Of a stretch of DNA of 64,000 nt, positions 1 to 9,285 are shown in pieces. A model generated the notes under the pieces. The model did no database searches. It saw only the letters and a program-made list of their open reading frames with translations, and was not told the origin of the DNA. The DNA lies in contig CBDDLT010000024.1 in NCBI GenBank assembly GCA_965230755.1, positions 62,001 through 126,000 on the forward strand, read 5' to 3'. Source of the DNA: DATFJT01 sp965230755 (lineage in GTDB: Bacteria > Bacteroidota > Bacteroidia > Chitinophagales > Saprospiraceae). The translations under genes were made by a program, and so were the position numbers. The stretch's first letter is position 1. Each line of letters opens with the position of its first letter.

Positions 1-1566
1 CTTCAGAAACAGTTGGAGAGATCTACAGATAATGAGGAGAGGATGTATCTGAGCTTCGAAATAGCCAAAAAAGCCAATTCTCCTGAGGACAAAATTCGAT
101 TCATTCGACAAACCAATGACCTAGCTTTCAAGATTAGGGATTACGATATGCAGTCCAGAGCGTCCATCTTTTTGGGTGAATTGCTGATGCGTAAAAGACA
201 GGAAGCCAATGCGCAAAAGGCCTACGAAAATGCTCTAAATACGGCCAAAAAAGCTAAAAATATTGATTTATTCATTCAAGCAGTAGATCGCTTGGGTAAT
301 ATGAAAGTTCGGCAAGGCAATCACAGGGGAGCTTATCAGACCTATAAAGACAATTTTGATTTTTTGAGCAAAAGTGGCGTCAATCTTTTGGATGCGGCCA
401 AAGAGGAGGCTAAAGTAAGGAGCAGATCTAAGATCCTGACCAAGGAGTCTGATCGATTGGAACGAGAGAGAAAGAAATTACTGGATGCCATCATTGCGCT
501 TCAAACGAAACAGAAAGACCTGGAAAAAGAAACAGGTGCCTTAAAAACCAAGACGAAAGTTCTGGAAGAAGAAAATAAGCACGCTCAAGAGATCATCGAT
601 AGTACAACCTTTGCACTGGATAGTGTTTCTCAGGAAAAGTTGGAGACCGAAGAGTTCCTGGAGAAGAAGGAGAGAATGATTCGAGCTTTGAATACGGAAA
701 AGCAAAAGGAGGCCCTTGTTAGAAAACAACTGGAGCAAGAAAATCAGTTGAAAGAGCTGGCCTTGGATAAGCAAAATCTCGTCATAGAACGGAATAGAAA
801 CTTTAGAATATTCCTTATTGCTTTGTCTCTTTTGGTCTTGGGGTTGGCCTTGTCTCTATTCCTTCGATTTAAGGCAAAACAAAAGGCCAATAAGGAACTC
901 GAGGGACTCAACAGAGAGATCAAGCGAGAACAGGAAAAATCGGAGGAGTTGTTGCTCAATATTCTTCCTGAACCGGTGGCAGAAGAACTTAAGGTAAATA
1001 ACCGTTCCGAAGCCAAGCATTACAAAGAAGCAAGCGTGCTCTTTACTGACTTTAAAAACTTCACTCGAATTGCAGAGAAGATGAAACCCGAAGAACTTGT
1101 CCAGGAGTTGGACGAATGTTTTAGGGCTTTCGATTATATCATTGCCGAACATAATATAGAAAAGATCAAGACCATTGGTGATTCTTACATGTGCGCTAAT
1201 GGAATATCGGACAAACCGGCGAAACCTCAGGACTTGGTTCAAGCTGCGATAAAATTCCAAGAGTTTCTAAACAAGCATAAGAAGGAGCGCATTCGACAAG
1301 GAAAACCTCATTTCGAAGCTCGTATAGGAATTCATACGGGACCAGTTGTTGCAGGAGTAGTTGGAGTCAAAAAGTTTGCTTACGACATATGGGGAGATAC
1401 GGTCAATATCGCTTCCCGGATGGAATCTGCGAGTGAACCAGGGCAAATCAATATTTCTGATAGTACCTATTGGAAGGTAAAGTACGATTTTGATTGTAAG
1501 TACAGAGGAGAATTGGAGGTAAAGAACAAGGGCAAAGTAAAGATGTACTACGTTAGGAATAAGTAA
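1..1566 (+). CDS. Class III adenylate cyclase with TPR, coiled coil and TM (5' partial)
   Basis: The reading frame is open to base 1, so the true start lies upstream and the protein is truncated in this window. In visible order: TPR-like helical repeats (about bases 130-390), a long coiled coil (430-800), one membrane helix (about 811-880), a short linker with the LLLNILP motif common before cyclase domains, and a class III nucleotidyl cyclase domain (about 1020-1560). Both metal-binding aspartates are present (FTDFKNF and IGDSYM). The lysine before IGD and the aspartate of YDIWGD are the residues that select adenine in this family, and the VNIASRM asparagine/arginine motif is intact. It is therefore predicted to make cAMP, with the TPR part as the sensing side. 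The neighbours give no clue to its signal. Adenylate rather than guanylate specificity is inferred from motifs only. Confidence 0.9.
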   Translation, partial: LQKQLERSTDNEERMYLSFEIAKKANSPEDKIRFIRQTNDLAFKIRDYDMQSRASIFLGELLMRKRQEANAQKAYENALNTAKKAKNIDLFIQAVDRLGNMKVRQGNHRGAYQTYKDNFDFLSKSGVNLLDAAKEEAKVRSRSKILTKESDRLERERKKLLDAIIALQTKQKDLEKETGALKTKTKVLEEENKHAQEIIDSTTFALDSVSQEKLETEEFLEKKERMIRALNTEKQKEALVRKQLEQENQLKELALDKQNLVIERNRNFRIFLIALSLLVLGLALSLFLRFKAKQKANKELEGLNREIKREQEKSEELLLNILPEPVAEELKVNNRSEAKHYKEASVLFTDFKNFTRIAEKMKPEELVQELDECFRAFDYIIAEHNIEKIKTIGDSYMCANGISDKPAKPQDLVQAAIKFQEFLNKHKKERIRQGKPHFEARIGIHTGPVVAGVVGVKKFAYDIWGDTVNIASRMESASEPGQINISDSTYWKVKYDFDCKYRGELEVKNKGKVKMYYVRNK

Positions 1567-1587
1567 TAATTAATAGTTATAAATTAA

Positions 1588-1647
1588 TAATGAATAATTG
1601 TGGAGATCTTGATCAATTATTCGTTTTTCCTTATCAATTATTCATTA
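1588..1647. repeat. Perfect 13-bp inverted repeat upstream of uvrB
   Basis: TAATGAATAATTG at 1588-1600 is the exact reverse complement of CAATTATTCATTA at 1635-1647, and a further CAATTATTC sits between them at 1614-1622. The arms flank about 34 bases directly before the uvrB start. The same motif recurs in other gene gaps of this window (3694-3706, 12838-12849, 12858-12870), so it looks like a dispersed intergenic sequence rather than a uvrB-specific operator. Confidence 0.6.
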
Positions 1648-1651
1648 AGTA

Positions 1652-3679
1652 ATGGGCTTTCAACTCGAATCAGAATATAAACCTACCGGGGATCAACCAC
1701 AAGCAATAGAGCAGTTGGTACAGGGAGTATTGAACAATGATCCTTCTCAAGTTTTACTCGGTGTAACTGGGTCTGGGAAAACATTTACCATGGCCAATGT
1801 TATCCAAGAGCTTAATCGCCCAACTCTAATACTGACCCATAATAAAACGCTGACTGCACAGCTATATGGAGAGTTCAAAGAGTTCTTTCCCAATAATGCT
1901 GTAGAGTATTTTGTGTCCTATTATGATTACTATCAACCGGAAGCGTATATAACCAGCTCTGATGTTTACATAGAAAAGGACCTACAGATCAATGCGGAGG
2001 TGGATAAGCTCAGGTTGAGCACGAGTTCGTCTTTATTATCTGGCAGACGGGATATTATAGTTGTCGCATCAGTCTCATGCATTTACGGTATGGGTAATCC
2101 GGATGATTTTAAGACGGGAATAATACGTTTGTATCAGGGGATGACAATTCCACGGAATGCTTTTTTGATGAAATTGGTGGACATATTGTATTCGAGGACA
2201 GAGGCTATTTTTGACAGGGCGAAGTTTCGGGTTAGGGGAGACACGGTGGACATTAATTTACCTTATGTTGACTACGGTTATCGCATTGTCTTTTTCGGGG
2301 ATGAAATTGAAGAAATATCCATCATCAATGTTGAAAATGGCAAGAGAGTTGAAAGTTTGTCGAATGCTGCAATTTACCCGGCCAATTTATATCTGGCGCC
2401 AAAAGACAGGATTACCGGGATTATTCATCAAATCCAAGATGAATTGAATGAGCAAGTCAAGTATTTCGAACGAGAAGGGCGGCATCTGGAAGCCAAACGG
2501 GTGAAGGAAAGGACCAATTTTGATATTGAGATGATTCGCGAGCTGGGCTATTGCAATGGGGTCGAGAATTACTCAAGATTTTTTGACGGCCGATCAGCGA
2601 ATACCAGGCCTTTCTGTTTGTTGGATTACTTTCCGGAGGACTATTTAATGTTTGTGGATGAGAGCCATGTTACTCTTCCTCAGGTCAGAGGAATGTGGGG
2701 AGGAGACCGAGCTAGAAAACAGAATCTGGTCAACTATGGTTTTCGACTTCCATCCGCAATGGACAACAGACCACTTAATTTTGAGGAGTTTGAATCGCTG
2801 GTTAACCAAATCATTTTCGTGAGTGCAACACCGGCAGATTATGAATTAGAGCAAACAGGCGGCGTTGTCGTCGAGCAAATCATTAGGCCAACCGGATTGG
2901 TAGATCCACCGATTGATGTTCGACCTAGCATGAATCAGATTGACGATTTACTTGAAGAGATCGATGAAAGAGTGGCTAGGAATGAGCGGGTGTTGATTAC
3001 CACTCTTACTAAGAGGATGGCCGAGGAGTTGTCCAAATATCTCGCAAAACTGGATATTAAAGTCAATTATATTCACTCCGAAGTGGATACCATGGATAGA
3101 GTGGAAATTTTGAGATCCTTGAGATTGGGCGATTTTGATGTTCTTGTTGGGGTTAACTTATTGAGAGAGGGGCTGGACCTCCCGGAGGTTTCACTAGTGG
3201 CTGTTTTGGATGCGGATAAAGAGGGCTTTTTGAGAAATGAGCGCTCATTGACCCAGACAGCAGGTAGAGCGGCCAGGAATAAGAATGGTTTGGTTATTTT
3301 CTATGCGGACCGGGTATCTAGAGCCATGCAGCAGACCATTGATGAAACCAATCGCCGTAGGAAAATTCAGCTCAAGTACAATGAAGAAAACAATATAATC
3401 CCGCTGGATCTTACTCAAAGCAGAGAAGAAATATTAAAGAAAAGATCGATTCTGGATATTCGGGGGCGAAAAGAAGTTTATAAGGTATATGCAGATGAGG
3501 AGATTATGGATGTCGCTGCAGATCCTGTGATCGCTTATATGGATGTGGATCAGATACAAAACTTGATCAAGGCTACAGAGGACAAAATGAAGGCCGCAGC
3601 AAAGGATCTGGACTTTATTACGGCGGCAAAGTATCGGGATGAGATGTATGCGCTGAAGAAAAAGCTTAAGGAGAAATAA
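1652..3679 (+). CDS. uvrB: UvrABC excinuclease subunit B
   Basis: This is the damage-verifying helicase-like subunit of nucleotide excision repair. It is loaded by UvrA and recruits UvrC for incision. The 675-residue length is normal for UvrB. Visible motifs are the Walker A loop GVTGSGKT (about residues 37-44), the DNA-clamping beta-hairpin with YYDYYQPEAYI (about 90-100), the DESH Walker B box (about 336), the helicase motif VGVNLLREGLDLPEVSLVAV, the QTAGRAARN motif VI, and a C-terminal UVR domain (about 635-675) that contacts UvrC. The ATG follows the intergenic inverted repeat closely. Nothing unusual is seen, and no uvrA or uvrC is adjacent. Confidence 0.98.
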   Translation: MGFQLESEYKPTGDQPQAIEQLVQGVLNNDPSQVLLGVTGSGKTFTMANVIQELNRPTLILTHNKTLTAQLYGEFKEFFPNNAVEYFVSYYDYYQPEAYITSSDVYIEKDLQINAEVDKLRLSTSSSLLSGRRDIIVVASVSCIYGMGNPDDFKTGIIRLYQGMTIPRNAFLMKLVDILYSRTEAIFDRAKFRVRGDTVDINLPYVDYGYRIVFFGDEIEEISIINVENGKRVESLSNAAIYPANLYLAPKDRITGIIHQIQDELNEQVKYFEREGRHLEAKRVKERTNFDIEMIRELGYCNGVENYSRFFDGRSANTRPFCLLDYFPEDYLMFVDESHVTLPQVRGMWGGDRARKQNLVNYGFRLPSAMDNRPLNFEEFESLVNQIIFVSATPADYELEQTGGVVVEQIIRPTGLVDPPIDVRPSMNQIDDLLEEIDERVARNERVLITTLTKRMAEELSKYLAKLDIKVNYIHSEVDTMDRVEILRSLRLGDFDVLVGVNLLREGLDLPEVSLVAVLDADKEGFLRNERSLTQTAGRAARNKNGLVIFYADRVSRAMQQTIDETNRRRKIQLKYNEENNIIPLDLTQSREEILKKRSILDIRGRKEVYKVYADEEIMDVAADPVIAYMDVDQIQNLIKATEDKMKAAAKDLDFITAAKYRDEMYALKKKLKEK

Positions 3680-3738
3680 TAATTAAAAAATAATAATGAA
3701 TAATTGGTAGTATTTGAGATGACTGCAAACTTCTTTGT

Positions 3739-4581
3739 TCATTCCTCTCGTTGCTTGGCATAAAATTGTGCCATTTGCTGCAATTTTTTGGTTAGTTTTT
3801 TATTCAGTTTTTCTACCAAAAAATAAGGATCAACACGACTATCCTTACTAGGGTCTAGTGCATTAAATATTGCATCAATCGTTCTATGGCTAGGAAGATA
3901 ATCTATGAAAGGATCATCCAAGTATTTTTTGTCGGTCGTATAAAAGTACATGCCTCTTTTTCTTGTCGAGGGGTGGGTAGAATTGGCTATAAAGAAAAAT
4001 TTGCCCTGATCAATATTAACTGATTTCTTATTTTTCTCAGCATCTATCACCGTACAGGTTCTATTGGCAATACAGTTATTCCAACTCGTGTCTGCCAAAT
4101 AATAGACATGGTCTATTTTAGCCACTTCTTTCATCGCTTCTCTGAGCTCCATTTGGAAGAGTTCTTGAGCTATTTTTTCTTTTTCGATATCCTCTCTTTC
4201 CTTCAGGAGATAATTATAATGACTGCTTCCTGGACCGCGCTGATCAATCACTGAGTTAATTCTTTTCAATTCAGCGATATATGTTTTTTCGACGACCAGT
4301 AAATTTACTTCATCACCATCCATAATACTTTTAAGAAGTCTGTTCGCATCTTGCTTAGTAGCAATCTTGGATTCCGTTTGTCCTTCGAAAAACTCTTCTT
4401 TTTTAGATTCACTTGGACGAATTGAGATCTGGGTCTGAGCATTGATTGTTGTAGCTGCTGGTTGTCTTGTTTCCTTAGGGGCTTTGATTTCGGTATCTTT
4501 TTGACCGAATAAAATAGCGCTATGTAAGAAACATATTGAGAGAAGTATAAATATTACTCTACTTTTGAAATCTGTATTCAT
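3739..4581 (-). CDS. Secreted protein of unknown function
   Basis: I do not recognise this protein. With the ATG at 4581 it has 280 residues and starts with a typical signal peptide (hydrophobic core VIFILLSICFLHSAILFG, cleavage near GQ). An ATG five codons upstream (4596) would only add residues before the signal. The mature part has a low-complexity linker, a charged helical stretch (about 90-160), and a globular C-terminal half with two cysteines close together (NNCIANRTC) that could form a disulphide. It lies head to head with the gene starting at 4600, with only 18 bases between start codons, so the promoters must lie inside the opposing genes or overlap tightly. A periplasmic or surface location is inferred. 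Confidence 0.7.
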   Translation of the reverse strand: MNTDFKSRVIFILLSICFLHSAILFGQKDTEIKAPKETRQPAATTINAQTQISIRPSESKKEEFFEGQTESKIATKQDANRLLKSIMDGDEVNLLVVEKTYIAELKRINSVIDQRGPGSSHYNYLLKEREDIEKEKIAQELFQMELREAMKEVAKIDHVYYLADTSWNNCIANRTCTVIDAEKNKKSVNIDQGKFFFIANSTHPSTRKRGMYFYTTDKKYLDDPFIDYLPSHRTIDAIFNALDPSKDSRVDPYFLVEKLNKKLTKKLQQMAQFYAKQREE

Positions 4582-4599
4582 CCTAAGGTTTAACATTGT

Positions 4600-5784
4600 A
4601 TGTCTACTATTAAAAGCTTTTTTTTACTGATTTGTTGCTTGGGCCCTTTCATCTTTTTGCAGGCGCAAAATAAAACTTATCAAGAAATTAAATTGATGTT
4701 GAACGGTGATTCGACGGAATTTAATCGTGAATTGAAGTCAACAATTCTTTTGGATCATGTTCATCCCATCGATATTTATCTCAAAATAAATGATGATGAC
4801 GAGGTGATCGGGACTGCTGTTTATGGAGATGGAAGTCACATCGAAATGCTGGAAGGTTTTTTTTATAAATACTCCTTAAGGCTCGAATCTATTAGCTCTA
4901 AAGATGAATTTACGGGGTTATGGACGGCTGACAATGCTTCCGGAGAACTGGAAAACTGGGTTTGGATCAATGCAAATGGAACAAAAGGGTATAATCTGGT
5001 TCCAAGCAATTCTGAGAAATTTATTCCTATAACATATTCATATTCTGACAAGAAAAATCGAAGCTTCATCAACTACACCAATGACGGAGGAAATGAAGAA
5101 ATAAATATTACGAATTTCGAACAGCTCAGTCAGGAGGCGGACATTAAGAAATCGGTCTTGAACGATTGCCGAGAGTGCACTATTAGGCAAAATGATGGTC
5201 AAGATTTCGTTTTGTGTGTATCCCACACTAAGAAGGGAAAGCTAACACGGGGTGGTAAACAACATAAACTCAAATTAGCGGAGACTTTAAATTATTACTG
5301 CCACAGAGAAATCAATCCCTATACCTTAACAGATATTTGTATTCCAAAACTGGGAATTCCCGTTTTTGATGATCGGTTAAAGAAATTATTGCAAGAAGTT
5401 TTTTATCAATCTCCTTGCGACGAACAATCATTTGACCCACAGTTTCATTGGAATAATTTGAAGAAAGTGAGTACTAAAATTCACTATCACGATAAGAGTT
5501 TATTGTCGTTTAGGCTTAGAATGGTCAGCAGCTGTCACAACAACGAGAAGCTACTTTACTTCAATTTTGACAAGGAAAACAAAAAATGGATCGGCCGAAG
5601 AGAAATAACTAAAAAAATTGGCAGGTACAGCTCTTCCATCAAAAATGAAGGAGATTTATACTTTTTAATGGGCCATTCCGGAATCGAAATTCATCGTGAA
5701 TACGATATCATGTTGGGGAGTCAGCCATTTATTCTGACATATGATAGCATGGAGTTAAAAAATTATAAAGAATTCTTAAAATAG
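4600..5784 (+). CDS. Secreted protein of unknown function
   Basis: A 394-residue protein with an N-terminal signal peptide (FFLLICCLGPFIFLQAQ, cleavage after QAQ). The mature region is rich in beta-type segments and contains a cysteine pair (DCREC) about 190 residues in, plus scattered later cysteines, as expected for a periplasmic or extracellular protein. No C-terminal sorting domain is visible, and I cannot assign a family. It is divergently paired with the gene ending at 3739, and the two start codons are only 18 bases apart, which may mean joint regulation. A small hairpin overlaps its stop codon. Confidence 0.7.
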   Translation: MSTIKSFFLLICCLGPFIFLQAQNKTYQEIKLMLNGDSTEFNRELKSTILLDHVHPIDIYLKINDDDEVIGTAVYGDGSHIEMLEGFFYKYSLRLESISSKDEFTGLWTADNASGELENWVWINANGTKGYNLVPSNSEKFIPITYSYSDKKNRSFINYTNDGGNEEINITNFEQLSQEADIKKSVLNDCRECTIRQNDGQDFVLCVSHTKKGKLTRGGKQHKLKLAETLNYYCHREINPYTLTDICIPKLGIPVFDDRLKKLLQEVFYQSPCDEQSFDPQFHWNNLKKVSTKIHYHDKSLLSFRLRMVSSCHNNEKLLYFNFDKENKKWIGRREITKKIGRYSSSIKNEGDLYFLMGHSGIEIHREYDIMLGSQPFILTYDSMELKNYKEFLK

Positions 5785-5801
5785 GCAATAATCACCTATT
5801 T
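5779..5801 (+). terminator. Hairpin overlapping stop codon (weak terminator candidate)
   Basis: AAATAGG (5779-5785) pairs with CCTATTT (5795-5801) around a 9-base loop, and the left arm includes the stop codon. There is no long T run, so it may be an mRNA end-protecting hairpin rather than an intrinsic terminator. Confidence 0.3.
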
Positions 5802-5878
5802 ATTAGTTCTGGTAAGGTATTTTACTTGCATATTTTTCTTATTTTTTAATATATTTAAAGCATAGTTTCTTTAATAAG

Positions 5879-7645
5879 ATGGGTAATATGGATATCGTAA
5901 AACGATTACAAGAGCAAGATCGTCAGCAATTTTTTTCTGAACCTGCTGATTCCAAACACTTTAAAAGGACAATTAGGCCTAACTCCAGAATGACTTTAAA
6001 TAAGTATCAGGGACCGTGGACCAAAGAAACAACAAAGCATTTGTTGAACAGAACACTTTTCGGTTTCAACAAGGCTCAATTGAATAGTTTCGAACAAAAG
6101 GGCCTTGATCAATCCCTTAGTGATTTGCTGGAGTATACATCTACAGTTCAAGAACCTGTTAATGACTATCATGCCTACGTCGATTATCTCAATACATTAC
6201 CCGCTTATCAGGGAGCAAATCGCATTGATATGCAAGTACCTGCTGGTGAAACATGGGTTAATGTACCAGAGAGATCAACAAATGGTGGCTTGACCAGTTC
6301 AAGAATATCTTCTTTAAAGGCATGGTGGTTAAGAAACATCATCAAACAAGATGACACCATAGAGGAAAAAATGCTTTTGTTTTGGCACAACCTTTTGGCA
6401 ACAGAGTCCTTTGGTGTTTTTGCTCCGGTATTGACTTATCGTTATGTGACAACGATGCGAGAAAATTCCTTGGGTGACTATAAGAAAATGATTAAGGATA
6501 TCACATTGGATGGCGCAATGCTCATCTATCTCAATGGATTTCTCAATAATAAGTATGCTCCAGATGAAAATTATGCAAGGGAGTTACAGGAACTGTTTAC
6601 CTTGGGTAAAGGAGATAATAGTAACTATACGGAAGAAGATGTACAGGCTGCCGCAAGGGTTTTAACCGGCTGGAGACTCGACTATTTCACTCAGGAGATA
6701 TTCTACTTTAGTGACTGGCATGATGAAGGAGATAAGACTTTTTCTTCATTTTATGGTAATCGGGTGATTCGTGGTGGAACGACTCAACAGGATGCAGAGA
6801 GGGAGTTGGATGAGTTACTGGATATGATCTTTGCAACAGATGAGTGTGCTAGGTATATCTGTCGACGCTTGTATCAATTCTTTGTTTATCCTGAGGTGGA
6901 TGACTGGGCCGAAAATAATATTATAGCAGGATTGGCTCAGACCTTGAGGTCTAATAATTTTGAGATTAAGCCTGTTTTGTATCAATTGTTGAGCAGTGAG
7001 CACTTCTTCGATAGCATCAATTATGGTGCTCTGATGAAGAATCCGATAGACTACTATTGTAGTATGATTAAAAATACGGAATTGGACTTAGATGCTCTAA
7101 ACTTGAATAGTGGTGATGCGGATGATTTCAATACGTATATCTCATTTTTCTATCAGATTTCAAACTTTGGAATGCAATTGGGAGATCCACCGAGTGTTTC
7201 GGGCTGGCCTCCGTATTATCAGACGCCGAGTTATGATTATCTGTGGATTAGTTCGACGACCATTCGAACGAGAAGCAATCAGTCCGATAGCTATTCTTAC
7301 TGGGGATTGTGGAGAACTGATTTCTTACCCGATCCTCAAATTGAACCGGTCTTTTCAGACTTTTTATATCTCCTTGAGAATTACATTGATGACCCCGGAG
7401 ATCCCAACGCTTTGATCGAAGAGTTGATGGATAATTACATGATATACGACGAAAATAGAATTGAGAAACGGGATTTCTTAAAAGCTATACTTCTAACCGG
7501 ACAGGATGCCGATATATACTGGACGACCGCTTGGACGGCTTATCAGAATGATCCTGGTAACGATGTGTTTAGAAATGAGGTATTGTGGAGATTGAGAGCA
7601 ATGATGCAAAGATTTTTCTTGTTGCCTGACTATCAGTTACACTAG
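5879..7645 (+). CDS. DUF1800 family protein
   Basis: 588 residues matching the DUF1800 family throughout. The family hallmarks are visible: a start of the type HLLNRTLFGFN, the central segment ENYARELQELFTLGKG, the segment AARVLTGWRLD, and SVSGWPPY near the C-terminus. Function is unknown. DUF1800 genes very commonly sit directly before DUF1501 genes, as here (53 bases upstream). No signal peptide is visible at the ATG (5879) or the nearby in-frame ATGs, whereas the partner has a twin-arginine signal. Export together with the partner, or a cytoplasmic role, are both open. An operon with the next gene is likely. Confidence 0.92.
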   Translation: MGNMDIVKRLQEQDRQQFFSEPADSKHFKRTIRPNSRMTLNKYQGPWTKETTKHLLNRTLFGFNKAQLNSFEQKGLDQSLSDLLEYTSTVQEPVNDYHAYVDYLNTLPAYQGANRIDMQVPAGETWVNVPERSTNGGLTSSRISSLKAWWLRNIIKQDDTIEEKMLLFWHNLLATESFGVFAPVLTYRYVTTMRENSLGDYKKMIKDITLDGAMLIYLNGFLNNKYAPDENYARELQELFTLGKGDNSNYTEEDVQAAARVLTGWRLDYFTQEIFYFSDWHDEGDKTFSSFYGNRVIRGGTTQQDAERELDELLDMIFATDECARYICRRLYQFFVYPEVDDWAENNIIAGLAQTLRSNNFEIKPVLYQLLSSEHFFDSINYGALMKNPIDYYCSMIKNTELDLDALNLNSGDADDFNTYISFFYQISNFGMQLGDPPSVSGWPPYYQTPSYDYLWISSTTIRTRSNQSDSYSYWGLWRTDFLPDPQIEPVFSDFLYLLENYIDDPGDPNALIEELMDNYMIYDENRIEKRDFLKAILLTGQDADIYWTTAWTAYQNDPGNDVFRNEVLWRLRAMMQRFFLLPDYQLH

Positions 7646-7698
7646 ACTTAAACACTGCTTATAATTCAATTAATTGGCTTTAAAAAAATAAGATTCAG

Positions 7699-9267
7699 AT
7701 GAAGCGACGACATTTTCTAGAACATAGTGCAGCAGGAATAGCAGGGGCATCATTGATAAATCCTTTGGCTACTACCCGATCTATGGGTAAACTCAAGAAA
7801 TTCTTCGAGTTCTTAGAAGAAAATGACAAGATTTTACTAGTCATTAATTTAAATGGAGGTAATGATGGTCTCAATACTATCATTCCTTTGGACTATATGA
7901 GTGAAATGAGTACACTCAGGCCGTCTGTTTTCATTCCGGAATCTCAGTTATTGAATTCTTCTGCTAATAATGGAACCATAGCTTTCCATCCGTCGATGAA
8001 GGAAATGAGAGATTTGTACGAAGATGGTAAGCTACACATCATTCAAAATGTGGGTTATGCAGAGCCAAATTATTCCCACTTCAGATCTTCTGATATTTGG
8101 ATGTCCGGTTCTGAATCCAATGAAGTAGTCAATACAGGTATTTTCGGTAGGTACTTGAATGATCGATTTGAAGGATTTCCGGAGGATTACCCTAACGGAG
8201 ATATGCCTGACCCTGTGGCGATCGAAACTGGTTTTGCCAATTCTCTCTTATTCAACGGGCCTCTAGCGCCGATGAGTTATTTGATTCAAAATATTGATGA
8301 ATTCTATGAGTTATTGAACGATGAATTCACGTCGGATAATCCCAATACTCCTGCTGGAAACCGTCACGATTTTATACAGTTGATCGCTAGACAAGCCAAT
8401 GAATTTGGTGCTCGGGTTGCCGAAGTAGCACAAGGCGTTCCAGATAACTTGCAGTACTACCCTGATACAGATCTGGCTCGACAAATGGCAGCCGTTGCAC
8501 GTTTGGTTGGCGGTGGTCTGAAAACGCCGATCTACAAAGTAGAAATATTTGGATTTGATACGCACAGCGCACAGGTTTTGGCCAATGACAATACGCAGGG
8601 AGACCATGCGACGTTATTGGAAACCTTATCTCAGGCGATCAAGGCATTTATGGATGACTTGGATAGAATGGGGGTTGGTGATAAAGTGATAGGACTTACC
8701 TTTTCTGAATTCGGAAGAACGATTCTATCCAACGCATCATTTGGCACAGATCACGGTACCTCAGCGCCAATGTTCGTCTTCGGAAATAGTGTTCAAGGAG
8801 GTGTTACAGGTAGCAATCCTGTTCTTGACTCAGGTATGACTTACGCTGATAATTTGCCACACGAGTTTGATTTCAAAAATGTCTATTCCAGTATTTTTGA
8901 GGAGTGGTTCTGCACGGAAAAAACGACGGTTAACGAAATAATGGGTAACGAATTCGATCCTCTTGGATTAATTTCGGGATCTCCTTGTACTCCTCTTTTC
9001 AATAGAGAGGTTTTCGAATCGGAATCTTCAGAATGGGCACGACTTATTGAGAATCCGGTAAGAGATCAAATTCGAATTCAGTCTTTAAGAAAAGAAAGAT
9101 TGGCCAGAATAAGAATATTGACCTCTTCTGGTAAGGTTTTGACCAGAAGAAGTCTGTACGGCGATGGAGTATTTTCTACTTCAGCTCTGGGACTGGCCAG
9201 AGGTGCTTATTTCATAGAAATCAATCAAGGCGGTGTAATTCAGACCTTGAAAATGATAAAGATGTAG
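7699..9267 (+). CDS. DUF1501 protein with Tat signal and type IX sorting domain
   Basis: 522 residues. The N-terminus KRRHFLEHSAAGIAGAS is a twin-arginine type signal, as is usual for DUF1501 proteins, which have a sulfatase/phosphatase-like fold. Family segments are visible, including NLNGGNDGLNTIIP, SHFRSSDIWMSG, FGFDTHSAQ, and GLTFSEFGRTI followed by GTDHGTSAPMFVFG. The last about 80 residues form a type IX secretion C-terminal sorting domain (IENPVRDQIRIQSL, then ILTSSGKVL, GAYFIEI, ending LKMIKM). The layout suggests folding in the cytoplasm, Tat export, then outer-membrane passage by the type IX system. Substrate is unknown. It follows the DUF1800 gene and ends convergent with the ketosynthase gene. 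Confidence 0.93.
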   Translation: MKRRHFLEHSAAGIAGASLINPLATTRSMGKLKKFFEFLEENDKILLVINLNGGNDGLNTIIPLDYMSEMSTLRPSVFIPESQLLNSSANNGTIAFHPSMKEMRDLYEDGKLHIIQNVGYAEPNYSHFRSSDIWMSGSESNEVVNTGIFGRYLNDRFEGFPEDYPNGDMPDPVAIETGFANSLLFNGPLAPMSYLIQNIDEFYELLNDEFTSDNPNTPAGNRHDFIQLIARQANEFGARVAEVAQGVPDNLQYYPDTDLARQMAAVARLVGGGLKTPIYKVEIFGFDTHSAQVLANDNTQGDHATLLETLSQAIKAFMDDLDRMGVGDKVIGLTFSEFGRTILSNASFGTDHGTSAPMFVFGNSVQGGVTGSNPVLDSGMTYADNLPHEFDFKNVYSSIFEEWFCTEKTTVNEIMGNEFDPLGLISGSPCTPLFNREVFESESSEWARLIENPVRDQIRIQSLRKERLARIRILTSSGKVLTRRSLYGDGVFSTSALGLARGAYFIEINQGGVIQTLKMIKM

Positions 9268-9285
9268 TCTATTAATTAATCTCAG

